In this document: positions 1 through 12,611 of the stretch, piece by piece
How positions within the stretch are numbered: the first letter of the stretch is position 1
How the letters are laid out: each line of letters opens with the position of its first letter
Assembly (NCBI GenBank): GCA_951799445.1
Contig: OX637287.1
Location: 35,989,724-36,053,723 of the forward strand
Source of the DNA: Pseudisothecium myosuroides
Lineage: Eukaryota; Streptophyta; Bryopsida; Hypnales; Lembophyllaceae
Direction of reading: 5' to 3'
DNA length: 64,000 bases
Program-made: the position numbers and the translations under genes
The notes under the pieces: generated by a model
What the model saw: the letters and a program-made list of their open reading frames with translations, nothing else
Told to the model about the DNA's origin: nothing
Databases searched by the model: none

Positions 1-702
1 GCTATGCAGATTTTTTGATGTTTGACATTCATTATTGGTATATAAATCAACCATCATAAATCAGTCATTATATAAGTTTGATTCCTTAATATTACTTCAT
101 TGTAGTCATACACTTACTCACCAATTGGAAAAGGCCTTAAATTGAAAAGAAACTAGATAGATAATTAGGAAGCATGCTTTTTCAAAAGTTGATGTGGCTT
201 ATGTCCTTCGAATCACACAAAAGGATATCTTTTCTATAAACGATGTTATGGTACCCAATGTCTAGTAATGCTTGTCCATATTTTTGACATTATGTTCAAC
301 TTTTTTAAGCCATTGTTTTATATTTAACTTTTGTATTAAATCCTTTTTTATATCTTAAATATTTTGCAAAGACAATATTTTTTTTACAAAGATGAATTCT
401 TCCTACCTAAATAAATTGTTGAATGAAGTCCACGATGCATAATTCATGGAAGGACAAGAAGGCACATTCTACAAATGATGGATTTGTTCATGTCATGAAG
501 GTTCAATGTTAATAATTCTTAGTTGGATTCTCATTGCTCCAATGCTTGGGTATAATAAATACCCCAAAAGATGTGTTTGGGTACATACTTGGAAAGTATG
601 CAATTTCATTGTGCAAAAAAAATTGTTTTCTCCAATTACTATTCACTAGAAGAACTGATATTTTTTTAAATTACGACCACGCCAATTTGAGATCTTGACA
701 CA

Positions 703-1232
703 TGATTTTCTCCGCAGCGAGTTGCGCCACCGTCGTGGCGATCCTGTTTCATTACATTCCTCTGAAACAGTAGCGCAACTTCAGCAAACAACTCCCGGCA
801 ACACTTCAGGTTTTTCTCCGATTTCAATTTTCCCATTCAATGTGTAACTTACGAGGGTGAGAGCGTGCTTGCACTTTGTTGAGCACGAAGAATTTGCTGT
901 AATTGAGGTCTGCACTGATGGTGCTTCGAGTTTTTTTCATGCTTCACAGTGTATCTTGTGTAGAGAGGGACTTATGAAGTTTACGGCCATGTCACGAATT
1001 CATGTTACTGCTCATTTTTGAAATTTTGTTGCATTCTGGCTAGTGTAACTTAGTGAAAGTTTTAGAGTGTGCTTGATTTGTCGCTTGCCGATTTCAAACC
1101 CTAATCCTTAACGCTCTGGGTTCTCCTCTTAAACCCTAAACCCTACTTTGATTATTTCCATTTCATCCCCATTCCCGGCCTCGTTTCTGTCTCTGTGCTA
1201 ACTTCGCTCTTGTTTTGCACGATGCAGTGAGA
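703..1232 (+). repeat. Duplicated upstream region, copy 1
   Basis: This block upstream of the 182-residue gene is clearly similar to 8311-8878 upstream of the FKBP53-like gene. Shared tracts include AGTTGCGCCACCGTCG, GATCCTGTTTCATTA, GGTGCTTCGAGTTTTTTTCA, a telo-box AAACCCTAAACCCTAC near 1130-1146, and a CTCGTTTCT...TTCGCTCTTGTTTTG tract that ends at a CAG. Similarity fades after this CAG, just before the coding sequences diverge. It probably carries promoter and 5' leader functions for both genes. Copy 1 is a little shorter because of small internal indels. Confidence 0.85.
1132..1146 (+). promoter_or_regulatory. Telo-box motif upstream of the 182-residue gene
   Basis: The sequence AAACCCTAAACCCTA is a plant telo-box, a motif often found near transcription starts of ribosomal-protein and growth-related genes. 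It lies in the duplicated upstream block and recurs at about 8770-8784 before the FKBP53-like gene. Its role here is inferred from position only. Confidence 0.5.
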
Positions 1233-1431
1233 TTCGGTTTGAATATGAGTGGAATGCTGCAGTCAGGAAGCTCCTCCGCTAATTCTCGTCTTCCTGGTCG
1301 TGTTTTTTAGTTACGCCTCGTTATGCTTAATCCTGTGCGACATCCATGGTGATCCATTGTTGTGCGGAAGAATGAAGAATTCACCAAATACGTTTAGGGG
1401 TTAGGGGTTACGGTTGATTGGAGGAGTAGGG

Positions 1432-2722
1432 ATGAAGTGGGGTGTGGCATGGCGCAACATCAAGCATTACGTGAAGCACGACTTGAAGGAGATCGCGTTT
1501 CCATCCTCCTTGCCGAATCCTCCTCATTACAAGGATAAACCGAAGCCCAGGAAGCTCGCATTCAAGGATTATATTTACGTACGCACCAATTTTCTTCTCG
1601 TCAGATCATTTGTCGTGTTTTCCGTGTTCAATTTGGATTTTGGGTTTCCTGTCACTCTGCCTACATGTCTTTGTTTTAAACCCTAAGTCTGCATTTGAAG
1701 GAAGACCTTTAAGAATCTCAAGAAGGTAATTATGTGAACAAGGTGTTTGAGAGTGATGCTAAGGTAGAGTTATAGGGTTTCAAATGGTGCTAGTTAATTG
1801 CTGCTCAATTTTTCGAGTTGCTGCGAGTTTTTTTTGTTTTATTTAAAGGAAAAGCTGTTGTCTTGTTTGCAGATAGTGAGAACTGCGGCCACTCTTCACG
1901 CCAAAAGCTTTACTAGAGGAGGACTGACGAAGGAGGATTGGAAGAAAGCAGGTCTAGATGAACAGGACGATCCTGAAGTGGCAGAGAAGACGAAGGAAGC
2001 CGCTGAGCCGTCTTCGATAGAGGAACTCGGTGAGCCAAATTTGTTTCTCAAATTAAGCTTTAACTCTTGAAGGAGCGAAATGTCCAAATCAGGCCTCATG
2101 TTTATTTTAGCAGGTCATGTAAGGATTATCTTTTGTCCATTATGTGTTCTTTTTCGACCAACACATGCAGTGTTCTTCACTGATTCTGGGGATGTAAAAT
2201 TCAGTCCCATCTGAATATTCACAGTATGAAAAATCCAATTGGTCACTTTTAAGACCATGAGTCCTTGGTCTTTTAGGGGTTAAGGTATTGAACAGTTTAG
2301 AATATTGGATGCGAGATTGAGCGTCTACGATTGCAGTCTTCTGCGATCAGCCACTGTGAAACGAAGAACTGAAATTTGCATTCATTGAAATTCCATGATG
2401 TTTGTATGAAACTTGTCCAGGAAGTAGCTGTCAGGTCTGACCAGTCATTGATGTACCCTACTTGCATTCTTTGGCAGCTTTAGCAGCGAGAGCAGGTGCA
2501 GAACACATAAAACCTGCCCTGCAACGGATCTACATGACACGTGCTAGCGCATACCGAGATGCACTCAAGAGCTTTGTGGAGGGGTATCAGGAGGGGATTG
2601 CTGAAGTGATGAACAAAAAAGCTCAACAGGAACCTGCAGTTGGTGCCAAGGAAGCAGCAGGCGGGGAATCCACAGGGCCGTCCGCTAGCGAGGAGCCCAG
2701 GAAGGATAAAATGCCATCGTAG
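1432..2722 (+). CDS. Unrecognised 182-residue protein, three exons
   Basis: Exons are 1432-1578, 1873-2029 and 2478-2722, joined by GTACGC/GCAG and GTGAGC/GCAG introns. Together they give 549 nt, or 182 residues plus stop. I do not recognise the family. The N-terminus (MKWGVAWRNIKHYVKHDLKE) is basic and amphipathic, followed by a Pro/Lys-rich stretch, an acidic middle (about 75-100), an Ala-rich helical part with IYMTRASAYRDALKSF (about 115-140), and a low-complexity Ala/Glu/Lys tail. No membrane segment is evident. The frame stays open across both junctions and every splice site is canonical, so the gene is probably real. The N-terminus could be an organelle presequence, but that is a guess. 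The ATG at 1432 follows several upstream ATGs, including a 21-codon uORF at 1245-1310, so a 5' leader intron or uORF control is possible. Intron 2 carries a relic TTAA-element end near 2264-2284. Confidence 0.65.
2264..2286. repeat. Relic end of a TTAA-flanked element
   Basis: The sequence CCTTGGTCTTTTAGGGGTTAA in intron 2 of the upstream gene matches the 3' end of the 920-bp repeats described below, with one substitution. I see no matching other end nearby, so it is either a solo relic or a chance match. Confidence 0.4.
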
Positions 2723-5110
2723 GAGCTCGGCTGGTTTGTACTATAGAGGACCCTGCATACTATATACTCTAGACCCCGTGCCTTGAAGACCCTCTAGACC
2801 CAGTGCCTTGAAGACCCTCGAAGATGAAGACCCCATCCTTGCTTCAGGGTGCTCTTTGATCACAGCCCCTATATGACGGAGCGATATGGTTTGTGAAAAT
2901 GTCAGAACAGCCTTTCAGGTTTCATGCTTAGGGTCTACTGAAAAAATGTACACAAAATGGGTCCTGTTGGGGTTTATCTCAATGACATTTGGTTTCTCAA
3001 ACACAGTGTCGGCAACTGAGTATAGTTATTATTATTAATCATGAATTATTATTATTGGATCATGTGGGCAACTGAAGAGGATTCCAACATGTTGTAGCAC
3101 GCATTATTGAACACTGTATGAAAATGTTACGAAAATTTTCACAATAGTGTCTCTATTTGTATCCAAGACCAACACTAGATTCTTCTAGATTTTCATGTTT
3201 TGAATGTGTACATCTTGTGTAATTAATATTTAGGAAAATGTGATCCTTTTTAGTTCAAATGTAGGTGTCGTGTTTCAGGTAGTGTTGATTATGGGTGTAC
3301 ACATCTTAGTTGAGGTGGATTTTGTTCCTCCTTTGATGCTATGTACTAACAAAGGTTGAAAAAATTCTACATGTGTAAATGGCTACATTAATAAATTAAA
3401 ATGTCACCTTCTTTGAATCAATAACCACTTGATGAATTGTACATTTACTCACAAGTAGGAGAGTGATTGTTTGATATTGAGAATTAGGAGAATGACATTT
3501 GTACTTTGTGATTTAGGTGAGTTAGTACATAGCCACATGTATGCCCATCCCTATCCATTTCACTTTAGTATCCCATCTTGACTTGTCCACACAATCATGG
3601 ACATGCCATTTGTATGTGCTCACCCAATAAGACTAATTAAATAAAACTAGACGTTCTTTCAAGATTCCCTAAAATCATGAGCTTTTCAAGGAAGAAGAGA
3701 TACAAGAATTGTTGACCTTTAAAAAAAGAATGAAACTTGTAAATTTGGAAGACCTTACCATACATTCTTGATGGTCTTGCATGTTGACTTTTTATTTGGA
3801 TTGAAATGAATTATAAACAAAGAATGAAATTATTCCTTTGTGTTTAACTTATAAACATAAAACTTAAACTTTTGATGTCGTAAATTACAATCATTCATAC
3901 ACTAGCCAATATTCATGATTTTGATCATGAAATACATTCTTTATTTATTTACAAGCATTTAATTTTCAAAAATTCATTTTTAAGTATAAAACGAGTGATT
4001 GGTTAATTTGTTAAAATCATGAAATTCATTATATATTCAACGATTCAACACATCTTTCATTTTAAGCCTTTGACATCTTCATCTAAATATTGTTAAACCA
4101 AAATTTGGACATTTCTCCAAATAGGAATATTTATCACTTACAAACTTGTATTGTCATACATGTGACATACTTTTAGCCAATCGTACCATAATTCTAATTT
4201 AAAAGTATTTTTTTCAATTAAAATTTATATTGGTAGATTTCTTTCAAATAGGAAAAATTTATAAATCCATAAAGCTTCTTAATTTGAACCTTACAAATGG
4301 CATGCTTGAATTCTTGTATACATTGTTTCTTTATAACTTGAATTTAGAGAAATTGTGAATGTTATATAAAATTGTATTCTTAGTTGTGGTCAAAACAACT
4401 CAATTAACCCCTTGATCATGTGAATTTAGACCTATTCTTTTAGAAATACAAAATATGAAGAGGCAAAATTAGTCTTTGATTCCCAAATATCAAAATGCAC
4501 ATTCAACTCAGTTTTCCAATGCCCCTAGTTTTGTTAGATTTGGAGTTGCGTAGCAAAAGATATGATTATTATAGTAAAAATTGAGATACAAAACTTTGGC
4601 TGCCTATAAATTTATGATTTTTTATTCAATACATTATTTTCTTCTCTTAGAGATATGAAATCTATTTTTTGTTTATCAAAATGATCTAATTTTGGACTCA
4701 TTTTGTCAATTTGAAGTCAGAAGAATACACAAATCAATTTGAATAGCAATTTTGAAGACCCGATGTGGCTCCTATATTCAAATTCTTTGGTGAATAGTGG
4801 AAAATTATACATTTTTTATTGAGTTTTCGTTTATGCTATGATCTCAAGTTAAAAAAGAATAAAAATAGTAAAATTATCTAGATACAAATGAGTGTGAAAA
4901 ATGAAGAAAAAAAACTGCACGTTGAAGGATTAATTTTTTTTTAAACAAAAGAATGATTAAAGAAATCCAATAAATTTCTTTGAAAAATTTGGGTTGTAGT
5001 AAACCTGTAAAAATTGAAGATATTTATACAAAATGAGAAAAATACCTCTTGAGATCTTGTAAGCATATAAACTTAAAATGCGCATAAATGTTTAATTTTC
5101 CACAACATAT
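2723..5110. other. AT-rich spacer without recognised genes
   Basis: The first part is the 3' flank of the preceding gene and contains a short direct repeat around 2770-2815 (AGTGCCTTGAAGACCCT). The rest is strongly AT-rich with no open frame of note on either strand and no recognised RNA gene. It probably consists of decayed transposons. Confidence 0.6.
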
Positions 5111-5112
5111 TA

Positions 5113-5300
5113 GAGTTAATCGCAAAGTTGTTCTTTGTTTGTGAACTTGTGTCAGAGGAAGGCCTAATTAAGAATAGAACAAAATAAACACGACACCAAA
5201 CTCAATTAGACCTCAGTTTGGATGCTCCAAGGAGTTTGGTCATGTGTTTTTCCAGAACTCCGACTTTTGGTCCCACATTTGCCCACTTTACAGTTAATTC
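5113..5300 (+). mobile_element. Small MITE with GAGTTAAT ends, copy 1
   Basis: A 188-bp element with GAGTTAATCGCAAAGT at the left and an imperfect inverted copy (ACTTTACAGTTAATTC) at the right, flanked by TA on both sides. A 189-bp copy in the opposite orientation lies at 32975-33163. The internal sequences match when one is reverse-complemented, including GAGTTTGGT and CTTCCTCTGAC. It encodes nothing. TA flanks fit a Tc1/mariner-type origin. Confidence 0.75.
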
Positions 5301-5508
5301 TATTAAGTCTAGATCTTAATTTCAAACACAATTAGAACTACTCTACATCCAAAAGACCAATTTAGAAAGAAGAAGAATTTAATTATTACAAATAATGACA
5401 TTCATAGGACCAATTCACATAGAAGAATGAATTTACTTCAAGTACTAAGTTTACAATTATACTCCTCATCAGTGTTCGGAAAAACCCAGCAGTTAGTTCA
5501 AAGTTAGC

Positions 5509-5836
5509 CGGTAGGAGGTCCTATAATGGAGCATTTAAGGGCTGGAACTGAATTTTGAGGAGGTGAAATATCTTGAAATTTTTTTCAGTCAATTTTCCTT
5601 GAAAAACAGATTGAACTGACATCTAACCCAAGTCGTTTCATATTTTTTCATGATTTTTTGAATTAGTTAAAAAATTTTGAAGTTGAAATGGCATAGGGCT
5701 CTAAAATGGTGCCCTAGCTAAAATGTACACAGTCTGTACATTGATGGAGGCTATGAAAAAATAACATGTACAAACAGTTTACATTTCAGTTAGGGCTCCA
5801 TTTTAGAGCCCGCTCCATTTAAGGACCTCCTACCTG
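5509..5836. mobile_element. Foldback MITE with GGTAGGAGGTCC ends
   Basis: A region of about 328 bp whose ends are inverted copies: GGTAGGAGGTCCTATAATGG at the left and CCATTTAAGGACCTCCTACC at the right. A second inverted pair lies inside (GGGCTCTAAAATGG at about 5696 and CCATTTTAGAGCCC at about 5798). No coding capacity. I could not define a target duplication. Confidence 0.65.
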
Positions 5837-5839
5837 TAG

Positions 5840-8305
5840 TGCAGAAACTGGATCATACCGCCTGAAACTAATGCTACAGCAATTAGAATGTGACTTATTT
5901 TTTGGTGGACAATTGAATGCAATATTTTATTTATTTTTATTGGTCACATTATTATACCTCAAGTATTATGAAGGCAACTTAGTCATACCTTTGAAGAATT
6001 TGTAATTTTTTTGTAATAAATTGGTTTCATTTCAATAATGTACTCAAATTTTAAATATTGCATACTTATTAGTTGTTTTCTGAGGCCTAAATAAAACCGC
6101 GAGTTCCCGGACTATGGGGAACATGGGAACATTTCCACATCAACAATTTGATGTAGTGAAGATCATACTATTTCTTTTTTTTTTAAATTATTGTTAAAAT
6201 TATTGTTTAATATTCTCACAGCACTACACTAGATTACATCAAGGGGAACAACCTTCAAACGGTCTTTCAATGGTTTCGAAAATTATCTAATGAAGTATTT
6301 ATGAATACAACAAATAATTACGTGTAACTTTACAACTTTGAATTATTTTTCTATTGCCTTGAAAATTTGGTCATAAATAGTGCATGTAGGCCATAAATAA
6401 ACAAAAGATCTTGACAATTCTTTTTTAGGGTCTTTTCCAGTGCTTTGAACTTATTTCTAGTTATAATCTCTATGTCTCACATACTTGCTTCTTGTTATTT
6501 CAATTGATTGAGAATAGTCTATATTTAGCTTTATTTTTGCTCTTTTCGTGCTAATTGTTTGTTTAAGGATCGCTAAACACTCATCAATGCATGCTCTTTT
6601 TGAATATGACTCTAAATTCCTCTTGGCTTGAAGGTAGAGCCTTCACTTAAATAGTCTCCATCAACACCTACATCTTAATGGCATTGGACATTTTTGGGTT
6701 TTGACAATACAACTAGATTTATAAGAGAGCATAAGGGGAAGTGCTACACATCTGTTGGCTTTTATACAAATCTTTCATTAGGTTTCATTTTTTCTTAAAG
6801 ATTGTTTGAATTCAATCTTAGTGCCTGTAAATCCTACTTTGATGTTTGCACTTGTCATTCTTTAATGTAGTCCAATGACACACATTTTATCATAATACAT
6901 AGGACAATTAAATGATTATTCTTACTAGGAATGAGAGAGTGAATACTTTTAGTGCCTATACTTTTACTCAAGCTAGATTGAATTCCATCCATATTTTATA
7001 AAGAAAATATTTTTCTTCTATTTACCATGATTAAAATTTTGCAATAATCTATTTATTATTTAGCCTATAAAATTCTTACATACATCATGCTGCTTCCTAT
7101 TGATTACATTATCTTCTAGAATATTCTAGAGACCCATATCCATACCCATGTCTCTTCTTTCACTTACACCATAGCTAATTTTTATAGAATTAATGTAGTC
7201 CCTCACTATCATGCTCTATGATTTTTTTCCATAAAATATTAGTAGTTTGTCGTGCCTCTCCCTAGGCTCTCTTTTAAATCCTTTTTATATTGTATAAATC
7301 TTCAAAGCCTTTCTCATGTAATTTTGTTGTAATCCGTTTAGCCTATCTAACAAGTTTTAGTATATAAATCGTTTTCTTTCTTATAAAGCTTATTGTATTC
7401 AACTATATTTTGGTTCAATTTAGTCACAATTGTTGATTTTGCAAGTTTATTTTGTTTATAACCTCAATTTTTGTTGTGGTAACGAGTTTGAACTTGGTGC
7501 ATCTTTTATTTGAAATCCTACCCTCTATGGCACAAATTTGTATCACATAATCATAGCCCTTAATTGCAAAACTGCTAGCACTTCTATGATCACCTCTCTT
7601 GAAATTGTCAAGATTTTTATAAATTCTAATGCTTGATTATTCAAAATTTGCCATTGTTATTGCCATTTTACATTATCCCACACCTAACAAATTTAGGAGA
7701 AGCAAAAAGTGAAAATGGACCCTATACCAAAATGGGAAAATTGTCACTTGGCACAAATAGGGCCACCTTAATTTACCCTTTGTATAGATTTGTTTTATAA
7801 ACAAAATTTGAAATGTGCTTAACTTTAGATAAATTTATTTACTAAAAACAGCAAAAACAAAATGTTACAAATATTTGTTAAGTCTAAAACTCCATAGTTA
7901 CTCAAGTTATTTTAGAACAAGCTTATTGATTTATATTGCATTTTTCTACAAGAGTTCATTTTATTTTTATTTGTTTAATTGCTAAAAAGAAAAGAAGGAA
8001 GTTTCTTTTTTATCCTGAAGTTATAAATTAAAAAAATAAAAAGTAACTTTGTTTCATTAGGAAAATGCACTACTTGAATTAATTTGCATAGAAATTTTTC
8101 CGAAAATTTGGAAAATAGAAAATGAAACTCCGTTTTATTTGAATTTCAAAATAAATCTATTTCGACACACCTACAATTACGATACTCGCCACTTAGGGTT
8201 AATGAACGGGTTTAGGTCAGTCCACCTTCGACCTTCTATTAGGGTTTAAGGACGGTTTTAGGTCAACATCCTTGTCGCCTACAACATCGTCTTCTTCGTT
8301 TGTGC
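5840..8305. other. AT-rich spacer
   Basis: I found no gene, RNA gene or clear transposon structure here. Near 8195-8275 the phrase TTTAGGTCA is repeated in a short local duplication just before the duplicated upstream block. Confidence 0.6.
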
Positions 8306-8310
8306 GAGAG

Positions 8311-8878
8311 TGATTTTCTCTGCAGCCAGTTGCGCCACCGTCGCGGCGATCCTGTTTCATTATATTCCGTTGAGTAAGTAGCGCAGTCTATTCTTGAAGC
8401 AAACTACTCCTGATCCTGATTCATTACATTCCGTTACTTCATTTTTTTCTCCGATTTCATTATTCCAATTCAAGGTTTATGAGGGTGACAGCGTGTTTGT
8501 ACTTTGATGAGCACGAATAATTTGATGTATTTTAGGTCTGCACTGACGGTGCTTCGAGTTTTTTTCATGCTTCACAGTGTATCTTGTATAGGAGAGGGAT
8601 TTATGAAGTTTATTGCCATGTCATGAATTCATTTTATTACTCCGTCAAGCTCATTTTTGAAACTTTGTTGCATTCTGGCTAGTGTAACTTAGTGAAAGTT
8701 TTTCAGTGTACTTGATTTGTTGCTTGCCGCTTTCAATCCCTAAACCTTTACGCTCTGGCTTCTCCTCTTAAACCCTAAACCCTACTTGGCGACGGCCTGA
8801 TTATTGCCATTTCGTCCCCATTCCCGGCCTCGTTTCTACCGCTGTGCTAATTTCGCTCTTGTTTTGCTCGATACAGCG
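8311..8878 (+). repeat. Duplicated upstream region, copy 2
   Basis: This is the partner of 703-1232 and supplies the promoter and leader region of the FKBP53-like gene. It keeps the same order of blocks, the telo-box AAACCCTAAACCC (about 8770-8782) and the TTCGCTCTTGTTTTG tract. It has an internal insertion near 8395-8440 that contains a second CATTACATTCCGTT motif. Confidence 0.85.
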
Positions 8879-8905
8879 AGCTTTGGATCGCGCAGACCGG
8901 CAACC

Positions 8906-11724
8906 ATGACGTTCTGGGGTGAGTGCAATTCGTGTTTTCAAATTTTCTTGTGTTTTTTTTTTTCATGCGAGTTGATCTTTTTGAAGTATTCGAGGTTTGG
9001 GGTCACGTCCTTTCTCGCTGGGTCGTGGTCTACTTTGGAGTCCGGGCAGTTTTTGTGAGTTTTTTTTATGTAGTGGCTACCGGCATGACTCTGTGATTGA
9101 CTGTAATGATTTGGGTTTAGTGAAGGTTGCAGTTCTGTAGGTGTTTAGTATCTGGTTGGCGTGATGGTTCTGCGTTACTCTTTGATTTTGATTTTGTCAT
9201 TGCCTGGCGAGCGTGCGTGTAGTTAGGGCTCTGAGGTCGTGCGTGTTATGGTACTTTCGTTGAATAGTGTATTTGACGCCGCTAATCTGTCTCACTTTCC
9301 AACTGCACAGGTATTGAGATTCAGCCGGAGAAGCCTTACCACTATTCAGATGAAGATGGCATGACAAAGCTTCACTTGTCCCAGGTATTTTACATCAGTA
9401 TTTTGCTTATTCATTTAGGATGAATCCTTTATGTTGATTCAATATAGTTTAGGTCTGCAGTAAACATTATGCGGTTTATCCCTTTTGGTTTCCTGTGAAA
9501 TGGTATTGGTTTAATGGATATCATGTGTTGTGGTGTCTGGCAGGCCACTTTGGGTCTTGACTGCAAGGGAAAGCAGCGCACTGTTGTGAAATGCAAAGTG
9601 GGCGAGAATCCCGAGGTTCTACTGTGCTCTTTGGTTCCCGGAGTTTCAGAGTCATGCGCTCTGGATCTCTTGTTTGATCAGGATGTTACTTTTACTGTTT
9701 CTGGAGCTACCAGTGTGCACCTCACCGGATACTACATGCCAATCGAAGAGCCTTATTCCTCGGAGGAGGAGGATTATGACTCGGAGGAGGAGGGTTTCGA
9801 GTTCAGTGAGGAGGAAGAAGCTGGTGAAGATGTCAGCGATCTGGAAGGACATCCCTCCTCAGGTAAAGTTATTTCATATTTATTTATTTATTTGAATTTC
9901 TTGAAACACATGGACCTATTCCATTGATAGAGGAAAAAGAAATCATATTTTATTTTCGCAATCACTAAAGCAGGATCGTGCATTTTGCATTTCATTATTG
10001 TTTTAAGTACTCTTTTGTTTAGCACATTCTGCTTAGGCACTCAGATTTAATTTTCCGTTGACTAATTTTAATTCCACCCACTTTATAATCCAGTGAAAAT
10101 CGAGGAAGTGCAAAGTGAAGACGAGGTGAAGGATGCGGCCATTGCCCAACTGAAGAAAGATGTTTTGGCTATCACAAACGGTGAGAAGAATGGGAAGAAA
10201 AGGAAGAAAGGAGACTCTGCCGTTAAACCGGTGAAGGGTGAGGTGACTGCCATGGAGGAGGATTCTAGTGAGGATGAAGATGGATTTGCTCTGGTTGGTA
10301 AGAAGGGAGCATCGGAACAGACCCCTGCGAAGAAGCAGGCTGTCGCTGGGTATGTCTCAAGAATAACTGTTGTTTAGTACATTAGTCCTGGGTTCCACAT
10401 ACATGTCTATTAGGTCGTAAAATTTGATGTGTATAGTTTTATGAGTGAATGTGAGTGGTTGATACTTAAGTTGTATCAGCTAATTTCTTTCAGATCTCAT
10501 AGGGGTTTAGCTGCGGGTGCCCACTGCGTGCGTCCGCAGTGCAGAATGTGCCCCTATTATGGGGCTGTGTAGGCCTTGGAAATTCCATGGCCAGTCACAA
10601 CCCCTGCACACCTAGGTCCACCTGTGCAGTACGCACCCGCAGAAGACAATCTCGACGTCTTACATGTTTATTCCTGGAAACTTCTCAATGTTGGTGTATT
10701 GTGGATACAGGGCTGGTGGGGTTGCTACGCCAAGTGCTGCCACACCTAGTGCAGATACACCAGCCTCTGAAGGTAAGAAGAAAAGGAAGAAAAAGAACAA
10801 GAAGAACAAGCATGAAACCCAGACCCCTGAAGCAAAGGTAAATGGAGAAACCACGCCAGCAGCAAAGGAAGCAGCGAAGGACACTACACCCAAGAAAGGA
10901 GCATCAGCTGTAAAAAAGTTTCCTAACGGCTTAGAAGTTGAAACGCTTGCTATTGGGAAGCCAGATGGCAAGCAGGCCGCTGCTGGGAAGAAGGTTAGTG
11001 GCAGGAAGTAGAGATATTCAGAGATCAGGATGTAATTCTTTTTCATATATGAGTGCGAACAATTGGCAACGCGCGAAAATGCTCAATTTTTCACACCTGG
11101 ACTTCCTTTTATCACGAAGTGACAGTCAGAAATGATGACGCGTGACAGGTGGCTATGCAATACATTGGGAAGTTCAAGTCCAACGGCAAGGTCTTTGATT
11201 CCACTGTGGGCAAGAAAGCTTTCGAGTTTAGGTTGGGCGTTGGAGAGGTTATCAAAGGGTGGGATGTGGGTGTTGATGGTGAGTGACCAGCTAAACTATG
11301 TCACGTTCTTTCGCACTTGCTAAATCGTGTTTATTTGTGTATCTGGCATGCACTCGCAATTCTAGGAGGTAATTGTGAGCGTGTTTTCAATTTAAGGAGC
11401 TTTTAATTCTTCTCGGACAAGATCATGTTTGAAGGTCAAAATGTGGTCTGAATTTGGTTGGTTTCACTTGACATTAAACTTGTTGCTTCAGGGATGAGGG
11501 TTGGCGACAAGAGAAGACTCACGATTCCACCACAGATGGCGTACGTCATTACTTCCGCATTTGTTTATTCATGTTAACCAACGATGTGCATATAATTTTG
11601 ATGCTTCAGTTTTCTAATTATTGGGTATCTTGGTATATGCAGGTATGGGGCTAAAGGTGTTCCTGGAACTATCCCTGGAAACTCATGGCTCTCATTTGAT
11701 GTCGAGCTTGTGAATGTCAAGTGA
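8906..11724 (+). CDS. FKBP53: FKBP53-like nuclear peptidyl-prolyl isomerase and histone chaperone
   Basis: Eight exons: 8906-8918, 9311-9384, 9544-9862, 10094-10349, 10711-10993, 11149-11278, 11492-11540 and 11643-11724, giving 401 residues. Residues 1 to about 95 ([14 protein letters not shown]..., VHLTGYY) match the nucleoplasmin-like domain of plant FKBP43/FKBP53. An acidic Ser/Glu run (about 105-130) and alternating acidic and Lys-rich linkers follow. The FKBP domain occupies about 300-401 and keeps the usual pocket residues: Tyr in QYIG, Phe-Asp in VFDS, Phe in FEF, Val-Ile-x-x-Trp in EVIKGW, Tyr in AYGA and Phe in LSFDVEL. Known relatives act in the nucleus, bind histones and repress rDNA; prolyl isomerisation is the family activity. 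The linker is shorter than in Arabidopsis FKBP53 (about 477 residues). Exon 1 is tiny (four codons plus one base), but MTFWG is the family start. All junctions are GT-AG. FKBP43 is the alternative name. Confidence 0.92.
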
Positions 11725-12611
11725 TTTAGCCTCACTCGCAGGAGGCATGCGTCTTGCAGTTTCGTCCATTCAACTGTCTCTCATTGTTTTTCTGGCATTT
11801 TGTTTGTGAGCAAGTTACAGTGTGCGGTTACACCACTGGCTGTACCGCGGTTGAGTACTTTAATTTCGGGTGGATAATTTCATCCTCGGCAACTTCTTTA
11901 TCGCTTTCTTTAGGTCCAGGCTACCGGTATTTAGAATTGAAAAGACCGAACGCTCTTTCCAGTATCGGAATGGCAGTCATGGCACAGTTAATACATATTT
12001 TGAATTTCCCTGTGCTTTTCATTTCTGTGTCTTCTGGGTTCCCTTTATTATGCGACCATTTTTGAAGAATGGCTCGATCATGTCTGCATCCGACCTCACA
12101 AATTCGATATCCTGCTTATGATGTTTTCTGCAAGCCCACAATTGTCGCAGAGAAAAAAACTACGGTAAGCGGGACGTCGAATTAGTGCCATCAGAAAAAT
12201 CGAATTACAAAAGGGAAATCGAATTCGACGTCCCGCTTACCGTAGTTTTTTCCTGTGTCGAATTCGATTTTTCCTCGACCACAGCCAAAAATGAACATGT
12301 CCACGTCAACACTTCTGAATGACCTCTTTGCACAAAATTCGTACTGTGATGACGGTGGAGCGTCCAGCTATTTTAGAGAGTGCTCTTCGGCATATTGTGA
12401 CGAGCCCATTCAATTTTAACGAGTTTCAAATCATATATTGTCCCTAATCGAGAGTGGCTACAGGCAAAAATTTCCGAGGACCAAGGAAGCGGACACTGGA
12501 AAATTGTGCAAATTGAGTTGTGGTAAAAGTAAGTATAGTACAAATTTACATAAACCACTAAGCAGATATCCTACGATGAGTCCAGGATGTTAAAAATGGA
12601 TTCCACATCGG
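11725..12611. other. Shared 3' region between convergent genes
   Basis: This 0.9-kb gap lies between the stop codons of the convergent FKBP53-like and CTF4-like genes. The 11.75-12.12 kb part is of mixed composition and is probably the FKBP 3' UTR. The 12154-12251 part contains a perfect hairpin. I see no credible coding sequence. Confidence 0.6.
12154..12251. repeat. Perfect 30-bp inverted repeat
   Basis: Arms at 12154-12183 and 12222-12251 are perfectly complementary over 30 bases (core ACTACGGTAAGCGGGACGTC) and are separated by 38 bases. The loop and right flank repeat AATCGAATT / TCGAATTCGATTT. It may be a tiny MITE or a transcript-end structure shared by the two convergent genes. Confidence 0.85.

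Noticed and set aside
1396..1411. TTAGGGGTTAGGGGTTA as a telomeric or interstitial telomere array
   Set aside because: Only two or three imperfect units next to the gene start, far too short to be an array.
10539..10841. Alternative plus-strand frames overlapping FKBP53 exon 5
   Set aside because: They are shadows of the Lys/Ala-rich exon in other frames, and the FKBP reading is continuous through spliced exons.
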